NCBI RefSeq assembly: GCF_035917235.1
Contig: NZ_CP108423.1
Location: forward strand, 5,113,501-5,177,500
DNA from: Streptomyces sp. NBC_01294
GTDB taxonomy: Bacteria; Actinomycetota; Actinomycetes; Streptomycetales; Streptomycetaceae
Direction: 5' to 3'
DNA: 64,000 bases
Made by a program: the position numbers and the translations under genes
In this document: piece after piece, positions 25,861-36,262 of the stretch
How the letters are laid out: every line of letters begins with the position of its first letter
How positions within the stretch are numbered: the stretch's first letter is position 1
The notes under the pieces: model-generated
What the model saw: the letters and a program-made list of their open reading frames with translations, nothing else
Database searches by the model: none
What the model was told of the DNA's origin: nothing

Positions 25861-27534
25861 ATGCGGACGACGACTGCACCCGAAACCGTCGCGGAGCTCA
25901 TAGCGCGCCAATGGGGCGACCACCGGCCCGGACTGATGCACGCGGACGGCGTGCTCACCCACCACCGGACCGCCCAGGCGGCCGCCGCGCGCGCCGCGCT
26001 CCTCGTCGACCTCATGCCCCCGGGGGCCGAGCCGCACCTCGGGGTCCTGCTCGACAACACCCCCGAGTTCCCCTTCTGGCTCGGCGCGGCGGCCCTCGCG
26101 GGGGCCGCCGTCGCCGGGATCAACCCCACCCGGCGCGGCCCCGAGCTGGCCCGCGACATCCTGCACACCGACTGCCGGCTCCTGATCACCGAGCGCGCCC
26201 ACCTGCCGCTGCTGCGCGGCCTCGACCTGCCCGGCGTACGCATCCTGGTCACCGGCACCGAGGCGTACGAGGCCCTGCTCGCCCCGTACGCCGCCGCCAA
26301 GCCCGGCGAAGCAGCCCTGCGCCCGCCCGCCCCCGACTCCCGCCTCCTCCTCTACTTCACCTCCGGCTCCACCGGCGCCCCCAAGGCCGCCCTCTGCACC
26401 CAGGGCCGCCTCGCGGCGGCGGGCGGTGCACTCGCCCGTCAGTTCTCCGTCGTGCCGGACGACGTCCACTACATCTGCATGCCGCTCTTCCACGGCAACG
26501 CCGTCATCGCCGACTGGCTCCCCGCGCTCGTCGGCGGCGCCGCGGTGGCGCTGCGCCGGCGCTTCTCGGCCTCCGCGTTCCTGGCCGACGTACGGGCGTA
26601 CCGGGCCACCTACTTCACCTACGTCGGCCGGGCGATCCAGTACCTCCTGGCCACCGAGCCCCGCCCCGACGACCGCGCGCACACCCTGCGGCTCGGCTTC
26701 GGCACCGAGGCCGGGGCGGTCGATGCGGCGCGCTTCGCCGAGCGGTTCGGGGTCCGGCTGGTGGAGGGCTACGGCGCCACCGAGGGCGGCGCCTCCGTCC
26801 AGCGAACCCCGGACACCCCGCCGGGCGCGCTGGGCCGGGCGGGCGCGGGGGACGACCTGGCGGTGATCGACCCGGAGACGGGGGAGGAGTGCCCGCCCGC
26901 GCTCCTCGCCCCGGACGGCCGCCTGCTCAACGGCTCGGCCGCGATCGGCGAACTGGTCAACCGGGGCCGCAGCCTGTTCGAGGGGTACTGGCGCAACCCG
27001 GACGCGGAGGCCGACCGCACGCGGGGCGGCTGGTACTGGACGGGAGACCTCTTCTTCCGCGACGCGGCGGGCTTCCTCTACTTCGCGGGCCGCACGGACG
27101 ACCGCCTCCGGGTCGACAGCGAGAACCTCGCCGCGGCGGTGATCGAGAACATCCTGGCCCGCTGGACGGACGCGGCGGCGGTCGCCGTCTACGGGGTCCC
27201 GGACGAGGTGTCGGGGGACCAGGTCATGGCGGCGGTCTCCCTCCGGGACGGCGCGGTGTTCGACCCGTCGTCCTTCACGAGGTTCCTCTCCCTCCAGCCG
27301 GACCTGGGCACGAAGATGTCCCCGCGGTACGTCCGGATCGTCCCGGCGATGCCGGTCACGGCGACGAACAAGATCCACCGGGTCTCCCTCCGCCGCGAGG
27401 GCTTCCGCTGCCCGGACCCGGTCTGGCACCGCACCCCTGCCGGGAGCTACGCCCCCCTGGACGAGCCCGCCCTGTCCACCCTCCTCACCGTGTACGAGTC
27501 CCACACCCGCACGGACCTCCTGGGCGGGGCTTGA
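25861..27534 (+). CDS. AMP-dependent acyl-CoA synthetase family protein
   Basis: 557 residues. ANL enzyme: P-loop YFTSGSTGAPKAA, A5 motif VEGYGATEGG, A7-type TGDLFFRD, and the A10 Lys in TNKIHRVS. It activates an organic acid as acyl-AMP, then usually forms the CoA thioester. The pocket type resembles long-chain or fatty-acid ligases but cannot be assigned. The ATG is 26 bp after the LPMO stop, so it may be co-transcribed by read-through. There is no obvious chitin role. Followed by the intergenic repeat. Confidence 0.87.
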   Translation: MRTTTAPETVAELIARQWGDHRPGLMHADGVLTHHRTAQAAAARAALLVDLMPPGAEPHLGVLLDNTPEFPFWLGAAALAGAAVAGINPTRRGPELARDILHTDCRLLITERAHLPLLRGLDLPGVRILVTGTEAYEALLAPYAAAKPGEAALRPPAPDSRLLLYFTSGSTGAPKAALCTQGRLAAAGGALARQFSVVPDDVHYICMPLFHGNAVIADWLPALVGGAAVALRRRFSASAFLADVRAYRATYFTYVGRAIQYLLATEPRPDDRAHTLRLGFGTEAGAVDAARFAERFGVRLVEGYGATEGGASVQRTPDTPPGALGRAGAGDDLAVIDPETGEECPPALLAPDGRLLNGSAAIGELVNRGRSLFEGYWRNPDAEADRTRGGWYWTGDLFFRDAAGFLYFAGRTDDRLRVDSENLAAAVIENILARWTDAAAVAVYGVPDEVSGDQVMAAVSLRDGAVFDPSSFTRFLSLQPDLGTKMSPRYVRIVPAMPVTATNKIHRVSLRREGFRCPDPVWHRTPAGSYAPLDEPALSTLLTVYESHTRTDLLGGA

Positions 27535-27540
27535 AAGACC

Positions 27541-27673
27541 GCCTCAATCGCCGGCGGGGCTGGATCGGCCCGGCCATTCCAGCCCCTCCGGCGTTTGAGG
27601 AGCGGGGTCCGGGGCGGAGCCCCGATCCTTCAGCCTCGCCGGCGTTTGAGGCGCGGGTCCGGGCAGAGCCCGG
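27541..27673. repeat. Streptomycete intergenic repeat copies in both orientations
   Basis: Three cores: CTCAATCGCCGGCGGGGCT in the forward sense and two CCGGCGTTTGAGG in the reverse, with GGGGTCCGGGGCGGAGCCCC between. They lie between the ligase gene and tRNA-Lys. Confidence 0.88.
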
Positions 27674-27788
27674 GAAACGGCGAAAGGGCGGGGCGGGGAG
27701 AAGGCTCCGCGCAGCGGCCCCCGCACCGCCCCCCGGTTACTGGTTTTGAGCACCCCGGAGGAGCAGGTAGTATTTTCTCTGTCAGCAG

Positions 27789-27862
27789 GCGCCGCTAGCT
27801 CAGTTGGTTAGAGCAGCTGACTCTTAATCAGCGGGTCCGGGGTTCGAGTCCCTGGCGGCGCA
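27789..27862 (+). tRNA. tRNA-Lys (CTT), copy 2
   Basis: Same 74 bases as copies 1 and 3, here on plus. The 5' flank GTCAGCAG is shared with the other two (GTCAGCAA). A terminator follows at once. Confidence 0.97.
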
Positions 27863-27868
27863 CCTGTC

Positions 27869-27906
27869 CTTCGGGCGGTTTCCGGTTCACCGGGAACCGC
27901 CCGAAG
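27869..27906. terminator. Terminator between tRNA-Lys and IclR gene
   Basis: Long stem CTTCGGGCGGTT (27869-27880) with AACCGCCCGAAG, inner CCGG/CCGG and a TTCA loop, one wobble pair, then TGTTTT. It serves the plus-strand tRNA and perhaps the convergent gene. Confidence 0.9.
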
Positions 27907-27965
27907 TGTTTTCCGGGCCGATACTGCCCGGCCCCGGCGGGCGCTCCCTGGCCGCCCCCCACCCG

Positions 27966-28724
27966 CTAGAGCGTGAGCGACAGCAGCAGAGGTGCGGCCT
28001 TCCGGTTCAGGGTGTCCGCCGCGGCCCGCAGCCGGTGCGCGTGCTCGACCGGCATCGACAGGGCCAGGCAGCCCACCGAGGCCCCGGCCGTGATCGGGAC
28101 CGCCGCGCAGACCGTGCCCACGGCGTATTCCTGCAGGTCCAGCATCGGCACGGTGGCCGGCTGGGCGTCCAGCTTCGAGAACAGGATCCGCTCGTTGACG
28201 ATGGTCTTCGACGTGAGCCGGGCGATCTTGTGCCGGGACAGGTGGTCGCGCCGCCCGTTCAGGTCGAGCTGCGTCAGCAGGCACTTGCCGACCGCGCTGG
28301 CGTGCGCGGCGGAGCGGAAGTCGACCCACTCGTGCACCTTCGGCGTGCGGGGGCTGTCCGCGAACTGCGTGATCCTGACCTCACCGTCCACGTACCGGCT
28401 GATGTAGACGGCCGCGCCGACCGAGTCGCGCAGCCGGTCCAGCGTCTCCTGGAGCTTGTCCGTCAGGGCCTGCTGCCGGTCGATGCCGGAGCCGAGCAGC
28501 ACGAGGGAATCCCCTATGGCGTAGGCGCCGTCGGACACCTGCAGGACATATCCCTCCCGGCGCAGCATGAGCAGCATCGGAGCGAGATGGACTGCGGGCA
28601 GGCCGGTCTCACGCGCGATCTGCACGTCGGTCACACCACCGGTGTGCCGTGCGATCGTTTCGAGTACGCGTAGTGCGTACTGCACCGAGTGGAACGGCGC
28701 GGTCGGCTCGGGCTTCAGCGCCAC
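27966..28724 (-). CDS. IclR-family transcriptional regulator
   Basis: 252 residues. N-terminal winged helix (HSVQYALRVLETIARHTGGVTDVQIARETGLPAVHLAPML, about 12-55) followed by the IclR effector domain (AVYISRYVDGEVRI; SAAHASAVGKCLL; VGTVCAAVPITAGASVGCLAL). Members act on small aromatic or sugar effectors. GTG 28724 start. Divergent from the LLM flavin enzyme, with a palindrome between them at 28804, so it may control that gene and itself. Confidence 0.88.
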   Translation of the reverse strand: MALKPEPTAPFHSVQYALRVLETIARHTGGVTDVQIARETGLPAVHLAPMLLMLRREGYVLQVSDGAYAIGDSLVLLGSGIDRQQALTDKLQETLDRLRDSVGAAVYISRYVDGEVRITQFADSPRTPKVHEWVDFRSAAHASAVGKCLLTQLDLNGRRDHLSRHKIARLTSKTIVNERILFSKLDAQPATVPMLDLQEYAVGTVCAAVPITAGASVGCLALSMPVEHAHRLRAAADTLNRKAAPLLLSLTL

Positions 28725-28803
28725 GGTTTCCCCCTAGCAGGTTGTTACCGCTTGCCCTACCACGATAGCCACCAAGAGGCCCATGTGGAGCGCCGGTTGA
28801 GGA

Positions 28804-28819
28804 GATTGATGGCTCAATC
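28804..28819. promoter_or_regulatory. Inverted repeat between IclR and LLM genes
   Basis: GATTGA-TGGC-TCAATC, a perfect 6-bp inverted repeat with a 4-base centre, in the divergent intergenic region. Candidate IclR-type operator; no experiment known. Confidence 0.5.
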
Positions 28820-28953
28820 AGGTCTCTCTGCCTGGATCTACTCCGCTGGCATATGCCATGGTCACGCCCACTGCCCCACTGTGCCGGGAATGCCCGGCGA
28901 CCGCTCACGGTTCGAATTCTTCGTACGGATGACACGGCGAGACGGGAGCGACG

Positions 28954-30066
28954 ATGAGTGACACTGGTGGCGCACTTCGACAGGAGGGCGGGAACGGCAT
29001 CCGGGGCACCGCGCGGGGCCGGGCGGGCGTGCCGCTCTCCGTCCTGGACCTGGTCACCGTGGGCGCCGGCAGCACCGCCCACGACTCCTTGCGCACCAGC
29101 GTGGCGATAGCCCGGCTCGCAGAATCCCGCGGGTACCACCGCCACTGGGTCGCCGAGCACCACTCCATGCCCGGCGTCGCCAGCTCCTCCCCGGCCGTGA
29201 TCCTGGCCCACCTCGCCGCGCACACCTCCCGCATCCGGCTCGGATCGGGCGGGGTCATGCTGCCCAACCACGCCCCGCTCGCCATCGCCGAGCAGTTCGG
29301 CACCCTGGAGGCGCTCGCCCCGGGGCGGATCGACCTCGGGCTCGGCCGCGCCCCCGGCACCGACGGCCGCACGGCCGCCGCGCTGCGCGGACCCGGGCGC
29401 CTGGACGAGGCCGCGGACGAGTTCCCCCGGCAGCTCGCGGAGCTCACCCGCTTCCTCGACGACGACTTCCCGGACGGGCACCCGTACGCCCGCGTGCACG
29501 CCGTACCCGGCCCGGTGCAGGGCTCCGCCGGACGGCCGCCGATCTGGCTGCTCGGCTCCTCCGGCTTCAGCGCCCGGCTGGCCGGCGAACTCGGCCTGCC
29601 CTTCGCCTACGCCCACCACTTCTCGGCCGCCGGCACCCTGCCCGCGCTCGACCTCTACCGGCAGGCCTTCCGGCCCTCGGCCGTCCTGGACGCCCCGTAC
29701 GCCGTCATCGGGGTCTCGGCGCTCGCCGCGGACACCGACGGGGAGGCCCGCGCGCAGGTGCTCACCGGCGCGCTGTCGATGCTGCGGCTGCGCACCGGGC
29801 GGCCCGGGCTGATCCCGACGCCGGAGGAGGCGGCGGCGTACCCCTTCTCCCGGCCGGAGCGTGAGTTCGTGGACAGCTGGCTCTCGAACGTCGTCCACGG
29901 CACCGCCGACGAGGTCCGCACCGGGCTCGACGACCTCGCCAAGCGGACCGGCGCGGACGAGCTGATGCTGACGGCCAACACCCACAGCGGGGCGGCCCGG
30001 TTGCGTTCGTACGGCCTCGTCGCAGATGCGTACGGCATGCCCGTGGAGGCGCCCGCGGCCGATTGA
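28954..30066 (+). CDS. LLM-class flavin-dependent oxidoreductase
   Basis: 370 residues. Luciferase-like TIM barrel: SVLDLVTVGAGSTAHDSLR, RGYHRHWVAEHHSMPG, IRLGSGGVMLPNHAPLAIAEQFGTLEAL and RIDLGLGRAPGTD, the characteristic MsnO8-like block. It uses FMNH2 for mono-oxygenation or reduction of unknown substrates. ATG 28954 lies close behind GACGGGAGCGACG. The terminator at 30135 ends the unit. Probably controlled by the divergent IclR protein. Confidence 0.87.
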   Translation: MSDTGGALRQEGGNGIRGTARGRAGVPLSVLDLVTVGAGSTAHDSLRTSVAIARLAESRGYHRHWVAEHHSMPGVASSSPAVILAHLAAHTSRIRLGSGGVMLPNHAPLAIAEQFGTLEALAPGRIDLGLGRAPGTDGRTAAALRGPGRLDEAADEFPRQLAELTRFLDDDFPDGHPYARVHAVPGPVQGSAGRPPIWLLGSSGFSARLAGELGLPFAYAHHFSAAGTLPALDLYRQAFRPSAVLDAPYAVIGVSALAADTDGEARAQVLTGALSMLRLRTGRPGLIPTPEEAAAYPFSRPEREFVDSWLSNVVHGTADEVRTGLDDLAKRTGADELMLTANTHSGAARLRSYGLVADAYGMPVEAPAAD

Positions 30067-30134
30067 CCGCGTGCGAACGGGGTTCGGCTGGTTTGTTGCC
30101 GAAACCTTGCGAGGGGGTGCCTGAAGGCAGCCTT

Positions 30135-30167
30135 AAACCGCTCGTCACCCGGGGTGGCGAGCGGTTT
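30135..30167 (+). terminator. Terminator after the LLM gene
   Basis: Stem AAACCGCTCG paired with CGAGCGGTTT (10 bp perfect, further pairs inside). Confidence 0.88.
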
Positions 30168-30211
30168 CTGATGTGCGCTCAGGTCTCTGACAAGGGGATT
30201 TGGGTCGGGAG

Positions 30212-30269
30212 TGGTCTAGTCCTTCTTTGGTCCGAACCATTGACGCGGGGCTGGAGTGATCGCTATCAC
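30212..30269 (+). promoter_or_regulatory. Chitinase promoter with two 12-bp direct repeats
   Basis: TGGTCTAGTCCT (30212-30223) and TGGTCCGAACCA (30228-30239) are a direct-repeat pair of the streptomycete chitinase/DasR type. A TTGACG -35 at 30240-30245 and TATCAC -10 at 30264-30269, 18 bp apart, lie just downstream. This arrangement predicts chitin-dependent control. Confidence 0.7.
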
Positions 30270-30320
30270 TGCTCTCACCTGAACTTCTTGCTCTCCCCTC
30301 CCACCCCCACGGAGCAGTTC

Positions 30321-32015
<1,695 letters not shown>

Positions 32016-32181
32016 TCTCCCCCCACCCCGCGCCGAGCGACGCCCCCGCCCTGTCCCCTCTCCGGGGGCGGGGCGGAGGTGTGTCACATGTTTACCGGAT
32101 TCCCGACATCGCGTCGCAGTGGTGTCGTTACGCTCGGCTATGTGCGAATCCGACCCGCGTCTACATGGGGGTGACCGTCCC

Positions 32182-33030
32182 ATGGTCCAGGCCCGCGACA
32201 TCGATCCCAGCGCCTCGCCGCTGGACTACTACGGCTATGAGCTGCGCCGCCTGAGAGAGGACGCCGGCCTGAAGCAGGCCCAGTTGGGCGCGATCATCTT
32301 CTGTACGGGCTCCCTGATCGGCATGGTCGAGAACGGCCGAAGGGTCCCTACTCGGGACTTCTCCGAACGGGTCGACGCGGCCCTCGGGACGGGCGGGCAC
32401 TTCTCGCGGCTGGTCGGGCTGGTCCTGCGCAGCGTGTTGCCGACGTGGTTCCAGGCCTACGCGGAAATGGAGGCCCGGGCGGCGTTCATCTCCGCCTATC
32501 AGCCTCAGCTGGTGCACGGACTGCTCCAGACGGAGGCGTACGCGCGGGCTGTGCTGGCGAGCGGGCTTCCGGAACAGCTCGATGAGCTGGTCGCGGCCCG
32601 AATGGAGCGCCATCGCATCCTGCGCCGGGAGAAGCCGCCGATGGTCTGGGTGGTGCTCGACGAGGGAGTGCTTCACCGGTCGATTGGTGGTCGACAGGCG
32701 ATGCGTGAGCAACTCGCTCACCTGCTGAGCTTCCATGGGAACCGGTGGGTGCAGATCCAGGTACTCCCCAATGCGGCCGGCGAACACGCCGGCCTGATCG
32801 GGGCGTTCAACGCGATGCGGTTCGCCAACGACCCGGACTTGGTCTACACGGAAGACCTCATCTCGGGCCACACGACGGCCAACCCCGACACGGTCCGGGA
32901 AGCCGCGCTTCGTTACGCTCACTTGCAGGCCGCCGCTCTCTCTGTCGAGGACTCGGCGGCGTTGATCACCCGGGTCATGGAGGAGCGTTATGCGGAGCAG
33001 CCAGAACCCGACGGGCGCCTTGTGGCGTAA
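32182..33030 (+). CDS. Helix-turn-helix protein with DUF5753 (Scr1/WhiJ-like) domain
   Basis: 282 residues. N-terminal XRE helix-turn-helix (LDYYGYELRRLREDAGLKQAQLGAIIFCTGSLIGMVENGRR, about 10-55) and a C-terminal DUF5753 region (VHGLLQTEAYARAVLASGLPEQLDELVAARMERHRILRRE). Such regulators are numerous in Streptomyces and pair with small DUF397 proteins, as here (41-bp overlap). They influence development or antibiotic production, or may act as a toxin-antitoxin-like pair. An in-frame ATG at 32140 is possible, but 32182 fits the family N-terminus. Confidence 0.88.
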   Translation: MVQARDIDPSASPLDYYGYELRRLREDAGLKQAQLGAIIFCTGSLIGMVENGRRVPTRDFSERVDAALGTGGHFSRLVGLVLRSVLPTWFQAYAEMEARAAFISAYQPQLVHGLLQTEAYARAVLASGLPEQLDELVAARMERHRILRREKPPMVWVVLDEGVLHRSIGGRQAMREQLAHLLSFHGNRWVQIQVLPNAAGEHAGLIGAFNAMRFANDPDLVYTEDLISGHTTANPDTVREAALRYAHLQAAALSVEDSAALITRVMEERYAEQPEPDGRLVA

Positions 33031-33178
33031 GTCCAGCTACAGCGGGAACACCGGCGGCGACTGCGTCGAGGTGGCCGCGCAGCCCTGCCGGGTCGCCGTG
33101 CGGGACTCGAAGCGGCCCAACGGGCCTGTCTTCACCGTCGGGCCGGAGGCGTTCGCCGCGTTCGTCCGCAGCGTCTGA
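32990..33178 (+). CDS. DUF397 small protein, partner of the upstream regulator
   Basis: 62 residues, typical DUF397: LWRKSSYSGNTGGDCVEVA, VAVRDSKRPNGPVF and a C-terminal FAAFV stretch. The start lies inside the regulator's coding sequence (overlap 41 bp, different frame), so the pair is translationally coupled. DUF397 proteins bind and modulate their DUF5753 partner. Confidence 0.88.
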   Translation: MRSSQNPTGALWRKSSYSGNTGGDCVEVAAQPCRVAVRDSKRPNGPVFTVGPEAFAAFVRSV

Positions 33179-33193
33179 CCGGCGGAGCCACCG

Positions 33194-34180
33194 TCAGAGC
33201 CAGCCCTGCTGCGCCGCCTTGAGGCCCGCTTCGAAGCGGCTCGTCGCGTGGAGGCGTTCCATCAGGGCGGACATCTGGCGCCTGACGGTACGCAGGGACA
33301 CCCCGAGCCGCTTGCCGGCCGCCTCGTCCGTCATGCCCGAGGCCAGCAGCTTCAGCAGTTCGAGTTCGGTCGCGGTGGGGCGGGCGTCGCTGGGGCGGGG
33401 GCGGTCGGCTCCGAGCGGTACGGCCGAGGCCCACGTCTGCTCGAACAGGGTGGCGAGGGAGGCCACGATCCCCGGCGCGCTGGTGCACAGGGCGCCCAGA
33501 CGGGAGTTGCCGGGGTCGATGGGCACGACCGCGACCGTGCGGTCGAATATCAGCAGCCGCGGCGGAAGGAGCGGGCTGGTGCGCACCTGGCCGCCCTGCT
33601 CGGTGAGCCATCGGGCGTAGGCGAGCGTCGTCGGATCGTTGCGGGCGCTGTCCTGGTACACCGAGCGCATCTCGATGCCGCGGGCCAGCGCACGCTGGTC
33701 CAGCGGCCGGGAGGCCTCCAGGCTCGCCTCGGACAGCGCGCCGCCCGGCAGTATCGCCAGGCATTCCCTGACCAGGCCGTGGGCGAGCTGTTCGAGTCGG
33801 CCCTGGATGGCGTCCATCCCCACGAGCCGTTCCGCGCCGTCGACCTCGGTGTTGGGGGAGAGCTCGGCGAATTCGGAGACCACCTGCGCCGCGGCCGCCT
33901 TGCTGCGGGCCAGCTCCTGCTGCTGCCGGGCCAGTTCCTCCTCCTGGCGGCGCAGCAGCAGTTCCAGGCCCAGTTCGGGTCTCACCGCCCGCAGCGCGCC
34001 CGGGCAATCGCGTGACGGTCTGAGCAGGTCGAGGTCGACGAGCCGGTCCAGGCCCTCGCGGACCTGCGCCTGGGTGAGTCCGAGGCGGGCGCTCAGCTCG
34101 GCGATCCCTCCCGAGGGGTCGGCCAGCATGCCCCGGTACACGGCTTCCACGTCGGCACCGAGCCCCAGCGTTTGCAGCAT
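33194..34180 (-). CDS. TrmB/LuxR-type transcriptional regulator next to a secreted peptide gene
   Basis: 328 residues. N-terminal TrmB-like winged helix (GIAELSARLGLTQAQVREGLDRLVDLDLL, about 25-55), a coiled stretch (LLRRQEEELARQQQELARSK), a middle sensing domain, and a C-terminal LuxR/GerE HTH (PTATELELLKLLASGMTDEAAGKRLGVSLRTVRRQMSALM). Streptomyces has many such proteins of unknown ligand. The gene is divergent from the SINWD peptide gene across 266 bp that hold an 8-bp direct repeat. The stop is 15 bp from the DUF397 stop, convergent. Confidence 0.85.
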   Translation of the reverse strand: MLQTLGLGADVEAVYRGMLADPSGGIAELSARLGLTQAQVREGLDRLVDLDLLRPSRDCPGALRAVRPELGLELLLRRQEEELARQQQELARSKAAAAQVVSEFAELSPNTEVDGAERLVGMDAIQGRLEQLAHGLVRECLAILPGGALSEASLEASRPLDQRALARGIEMRSVYQDSARNDPTTLAYARWLTEQGGQVRTSPLLPPRLLIFDRTVAVVPIDPGNSRLGALCTSAPGIVASLATLFEQTWASAVPLGADRPRPSDARPTATELELLKLLASGMTDEAAGKRLGVSLRTVRRQMSALMERLHATSRFEAGLKAAQQGWL

Positions 34181-34257
34181 CTCCCAGTCCCCCGACTGTA
34201 GTTGGGCAGCCCCTGGCGAGCGCCGCCTCCGTGATCGTAGGCGAAGACTGTCACCAA

Positions 34258-34280
34258 GGTGCCAGACCTGTTGGTGCCAG
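34258..34280. promoter_or_regulatory. GGTGCCAG direct repeats between regulator and peptide genes
   Basis: GGTGCCAG at 34258-34265 and 34273-34280, 15 bp apart, with inverted ACCAAGGT nearby. Sits in the divergent gap; candidate site for the TrmB/LuxR-type protein. Confidence 0.4.
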
Positions 34281-34446
34281 CCGGAACCTCTTTTTCACAG
34301 GTGTCCAGGGCAGCAACATGGTGCTCACCGGGACGGCGGGGACGAGAGTCCCCGACTCAGGCCAGAGCCGCAAGGACGATCCGGATCAGCGCGCACCACA
34401 CCGCACCGAACGCATCGCTCACCGGCTTTCGACCTCGGGGGAAACC

Positions 34447-34632
34447 ATGTCCCGCACCGCCCGCTTCGCCGCTGCCGCCGCCGTCTTCACCGCCCTCTGC
34501 GCCGGCGCGCTCACCACCACCACGGTGACCGCCTCCGCCGAGAGCGGCCACCACGTCGGCGCCTCCGCCGAGGCCAGCATCAACTGGGACACGGCGCCCA
34601 CGTCCATCACGGACAGCATCAACTGGGACTAG
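34447..34632 (+). CDS. Small secreted peptide with duplicated SINWD motif
   Basis: 61 residues. Signal peptide (MSRTARFAAAAAVFTALCAGAL; cut near ASA/ESG). The mature part is about 28 residues and contains EASINWDTAPTSITDSINWD, with the last five residues repeating SINWD. The two repeats are encoded by the same 15 bases AGCATCAACTGGGAC (34576-34590 and 34615-34629). The start is preceded by GGGGGAAA. No known family was recognised. Position next to a regulator gene and size suggest an extracellular signal or a precursor cut to release the repeats; that is inference. A Cys is present only in the signal peptide, so disulfides are not expected. Confidence 0.72.
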   Translation: MSRTARFAAAAAVFTALCAGALTTTTVTASAESGHHVGASAEASINWDTAPTSITDSINWD

Positions 34633-34637
34633 CCGGC

Positions 34638-34913
34638 ATGCGCGTCATCCGGGCCTCCCTCTCCGGACCTTGTCATGGCCCTGATCGGAGCGGTGCGCTC
34701 GCGCTCGTCTCCGATCTGATCTGGGCCCACACGCCCGCGGCGCACGGACTCGAACACCTGCGGACCAAAGCCGCCGACGACGGCGTGGACGTCTACCTCT
34801 TCCTGCGCGCCGCCTCCGAGGCCGCAGCCCTCCACCAGGCCCGCGCCATCCTCGACGGCGCCCGCGCCCCTCTGCGGGCGCACGGCTACAGCACCACCGA
34901 GCCGCATCGCTGA
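34638..34913 (+). CDS. 91-residue unknown protein downstream of the SINWD peptide
   Basis: Starts 5 bp after the peptide stop. Sequence begins RVIRASLSGPCHGPDRSGALALVSDLIW and has a helical C-terminal half (LFLRAASEAAALHQARAILDGA). No signal peptide or membrane span, so it is probably cytosolic. It may process or bind the peptide or be an unrelated small protein; no family was recognised. Near-contiguous coding with the peptide and GC-rich third positions support it as real. Confidence 0.6.
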   Translation: MRVIRASLSGPCHGPDRSGALALVSDLIWAHTPAAHGLEHLRTKAADDGVDVYLFLRAASEAAALHQARAILDGARAPLRAHGYSTTEPHR

Positions 34914-34955
34914 CGGCATCCTCGCCCCCCCACGAACGTTCCCCAGGAGAACGCA

Positions 34956-36161
34956 GTGACCACCACCCTCCGTCAGGCTGCCCGCAAGAGCGCGGTCGCC
35001 GCCCTCTCCACCGCGATCGGTGCCGGACTGCTCACCGCCGCGTCCGTCGCCACCGCCCCGGCCGCACAGGCCGCGACGAGCTGCAGCGGGACGGCCTCGA
35101 TCTACGGCATCCTTCCCGACGGCCGCCTCACCTTCAGCACCATCACGCCCGCCACCGGCGAGCTGAAGAAGGTGCTGGTCGGAGCCGACCTGGGGTTCGA
35201 GCCGAAGGCGATGGCCACCCTCAACTTCAACACCATCCTCGTCACGTCGACGACCGGTGCGCTCTACCGCCTCGACGTGCTCACCAACAACACCTCCCTC
35301 GTCCTGGAGCGCCCGCCCGTCAAGCTCTTCGACAGCGGCTGGACCCACGACAAGCTCACCTACGACGGCCACGGGCACCTCTACGGCACCGCGGGCGGCG
35401 TCCTGATCCAGTACCTGGTCTCGCAGCCCAAGCCGACCGGCTCGGCGCACATCGGCCAGCGCAAGGAGATCGGCGGCGGCTTCGTCCTGAAGACCCTCAC
35501 GGCCGCCGGCGACGACCGGCTGCTCGCCACCACGTCGGCCGGCGCGCTCTACTCGTACAAGATCAGCGGCGACGGCAGCTGGGACCGCGACGACCTCAAG
35601 ACCGCCGGCTGGTCCGGCTTCGACCAGGTCGTATCGCCTGGTGGAGGCCTCTACTACGGCCGGATCGAAACCACGGGCGCCATGTACTGGTACAAGGACG
35701 CCAACCCGGCCGACGGCACCGGCACGGACATCGCCTACCACAACGACACCCCCGTCAACACGGGCGGCTGGACGCAGAAGCTCCTCTCCGCCCAGCCGGC
35801 GACCTTCAGTTGCACCACCACCGCGGACCCGCTCGACGGCAGGGACATACCCGCGGTGAAGGCGGCCGGCCGCGATCTGATGAACAAGCACGACGGCGGT
35901 GCCTGGAACAACTCCACCCAGTGGAACTGTCTGGAGCAGCTCTGGGACAAGGAGAGCGGCTGGCGCTACTGGGCCGACAACCCGAGCTCCACGGCCTACG
36001 GCATCCCCCAGGCCCTGCCCGGTTCCAAGATGGACGCCTTCGGCGACGACTGGCGCACCAACCCCGTCACCCAGATCAGGTGGGGCCTGTCCTACATCGA
36101 CGGCCGCTACAACACGCCCTGCGGCGCCTGGACCCACTTCCTGAACAACAACTGGTACTGA
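34956..36161 (+). CDS. Secreted tachylectin-like propeller fused to a lytic-transglycosylase-like domain
   Basis: 401 residues. Signal peptide (cut near AQA/ATS, about 40). Residues about 45-290 form tachylectin-2-like propeller repeats (SIYGILPDGRLTFSTI, FNTILVTSTTGALYRLD, GHLYGTAGGVLIQYL), a sugar-binding fold. The C-terminal 105 residues (WNCLEQLWDKESGWRYWADNPS, AYGIPQALPG, GLSYIDGRYNTPCGAW) resemble SLT/aggregation-promoting-factor-type muralytic domains, with Glu in WDKESGW as candidate catalyst. GTG 34956 has AGGAG. It shares its propeller with the next gene, so the pair arose by duplication with swap of the catalytic end. Confidence 0.85.
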   Translation: MTTTLRQAARKSAVAALSTAIGAGLLTAASVATAPAAQAATSCSGTASIYGILPDGRLTFSTITPATGELKKVLVGADLGFEPKAMATLNFNTILVTSTTGALYRLDVLTNNTSLVLERPPVKLFDSGWTHDKLTYDGHGHLYGTAGGVLIQYLVSQPKPTGSAHIGQRKEIGGGFVLKTLTAAGDDRLLATTSAGALYSYKISGDGSWDRDDLKTAGWSGFDQVVSPGGGLYYGRIETTGAMYWYKDANPADGTGTDIAYHNDTPVNTGGWTQKLLSAQPATFSCTTTADPLDGRDIPAVKAAGRDLMNKHDGGAWNNSTQWNCLEQLWDKESGWRYWADNPSSTAYGIPQALPGSKMDAFGDDWRTNPVTQIRWGLSYIDGRYNTPCGAWTHFLNNNWY

Positions 36162-36262
36162 GCCGCCGCTCCCGCCGCGCCGTACCTCCTCCTTCTGCTT
36201 CCTCGTTCCCCTCCTCCAGCCCGACGCGAGTACGTCAGGGCTGCCCGAATCCGGAGACACCC

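Noticed and set aside
28689..28961. 90-codon frame in the IclR/LLM gap
   Set aside because: It overlaps the IclR start and the palindrome and has no coding bias or motif.
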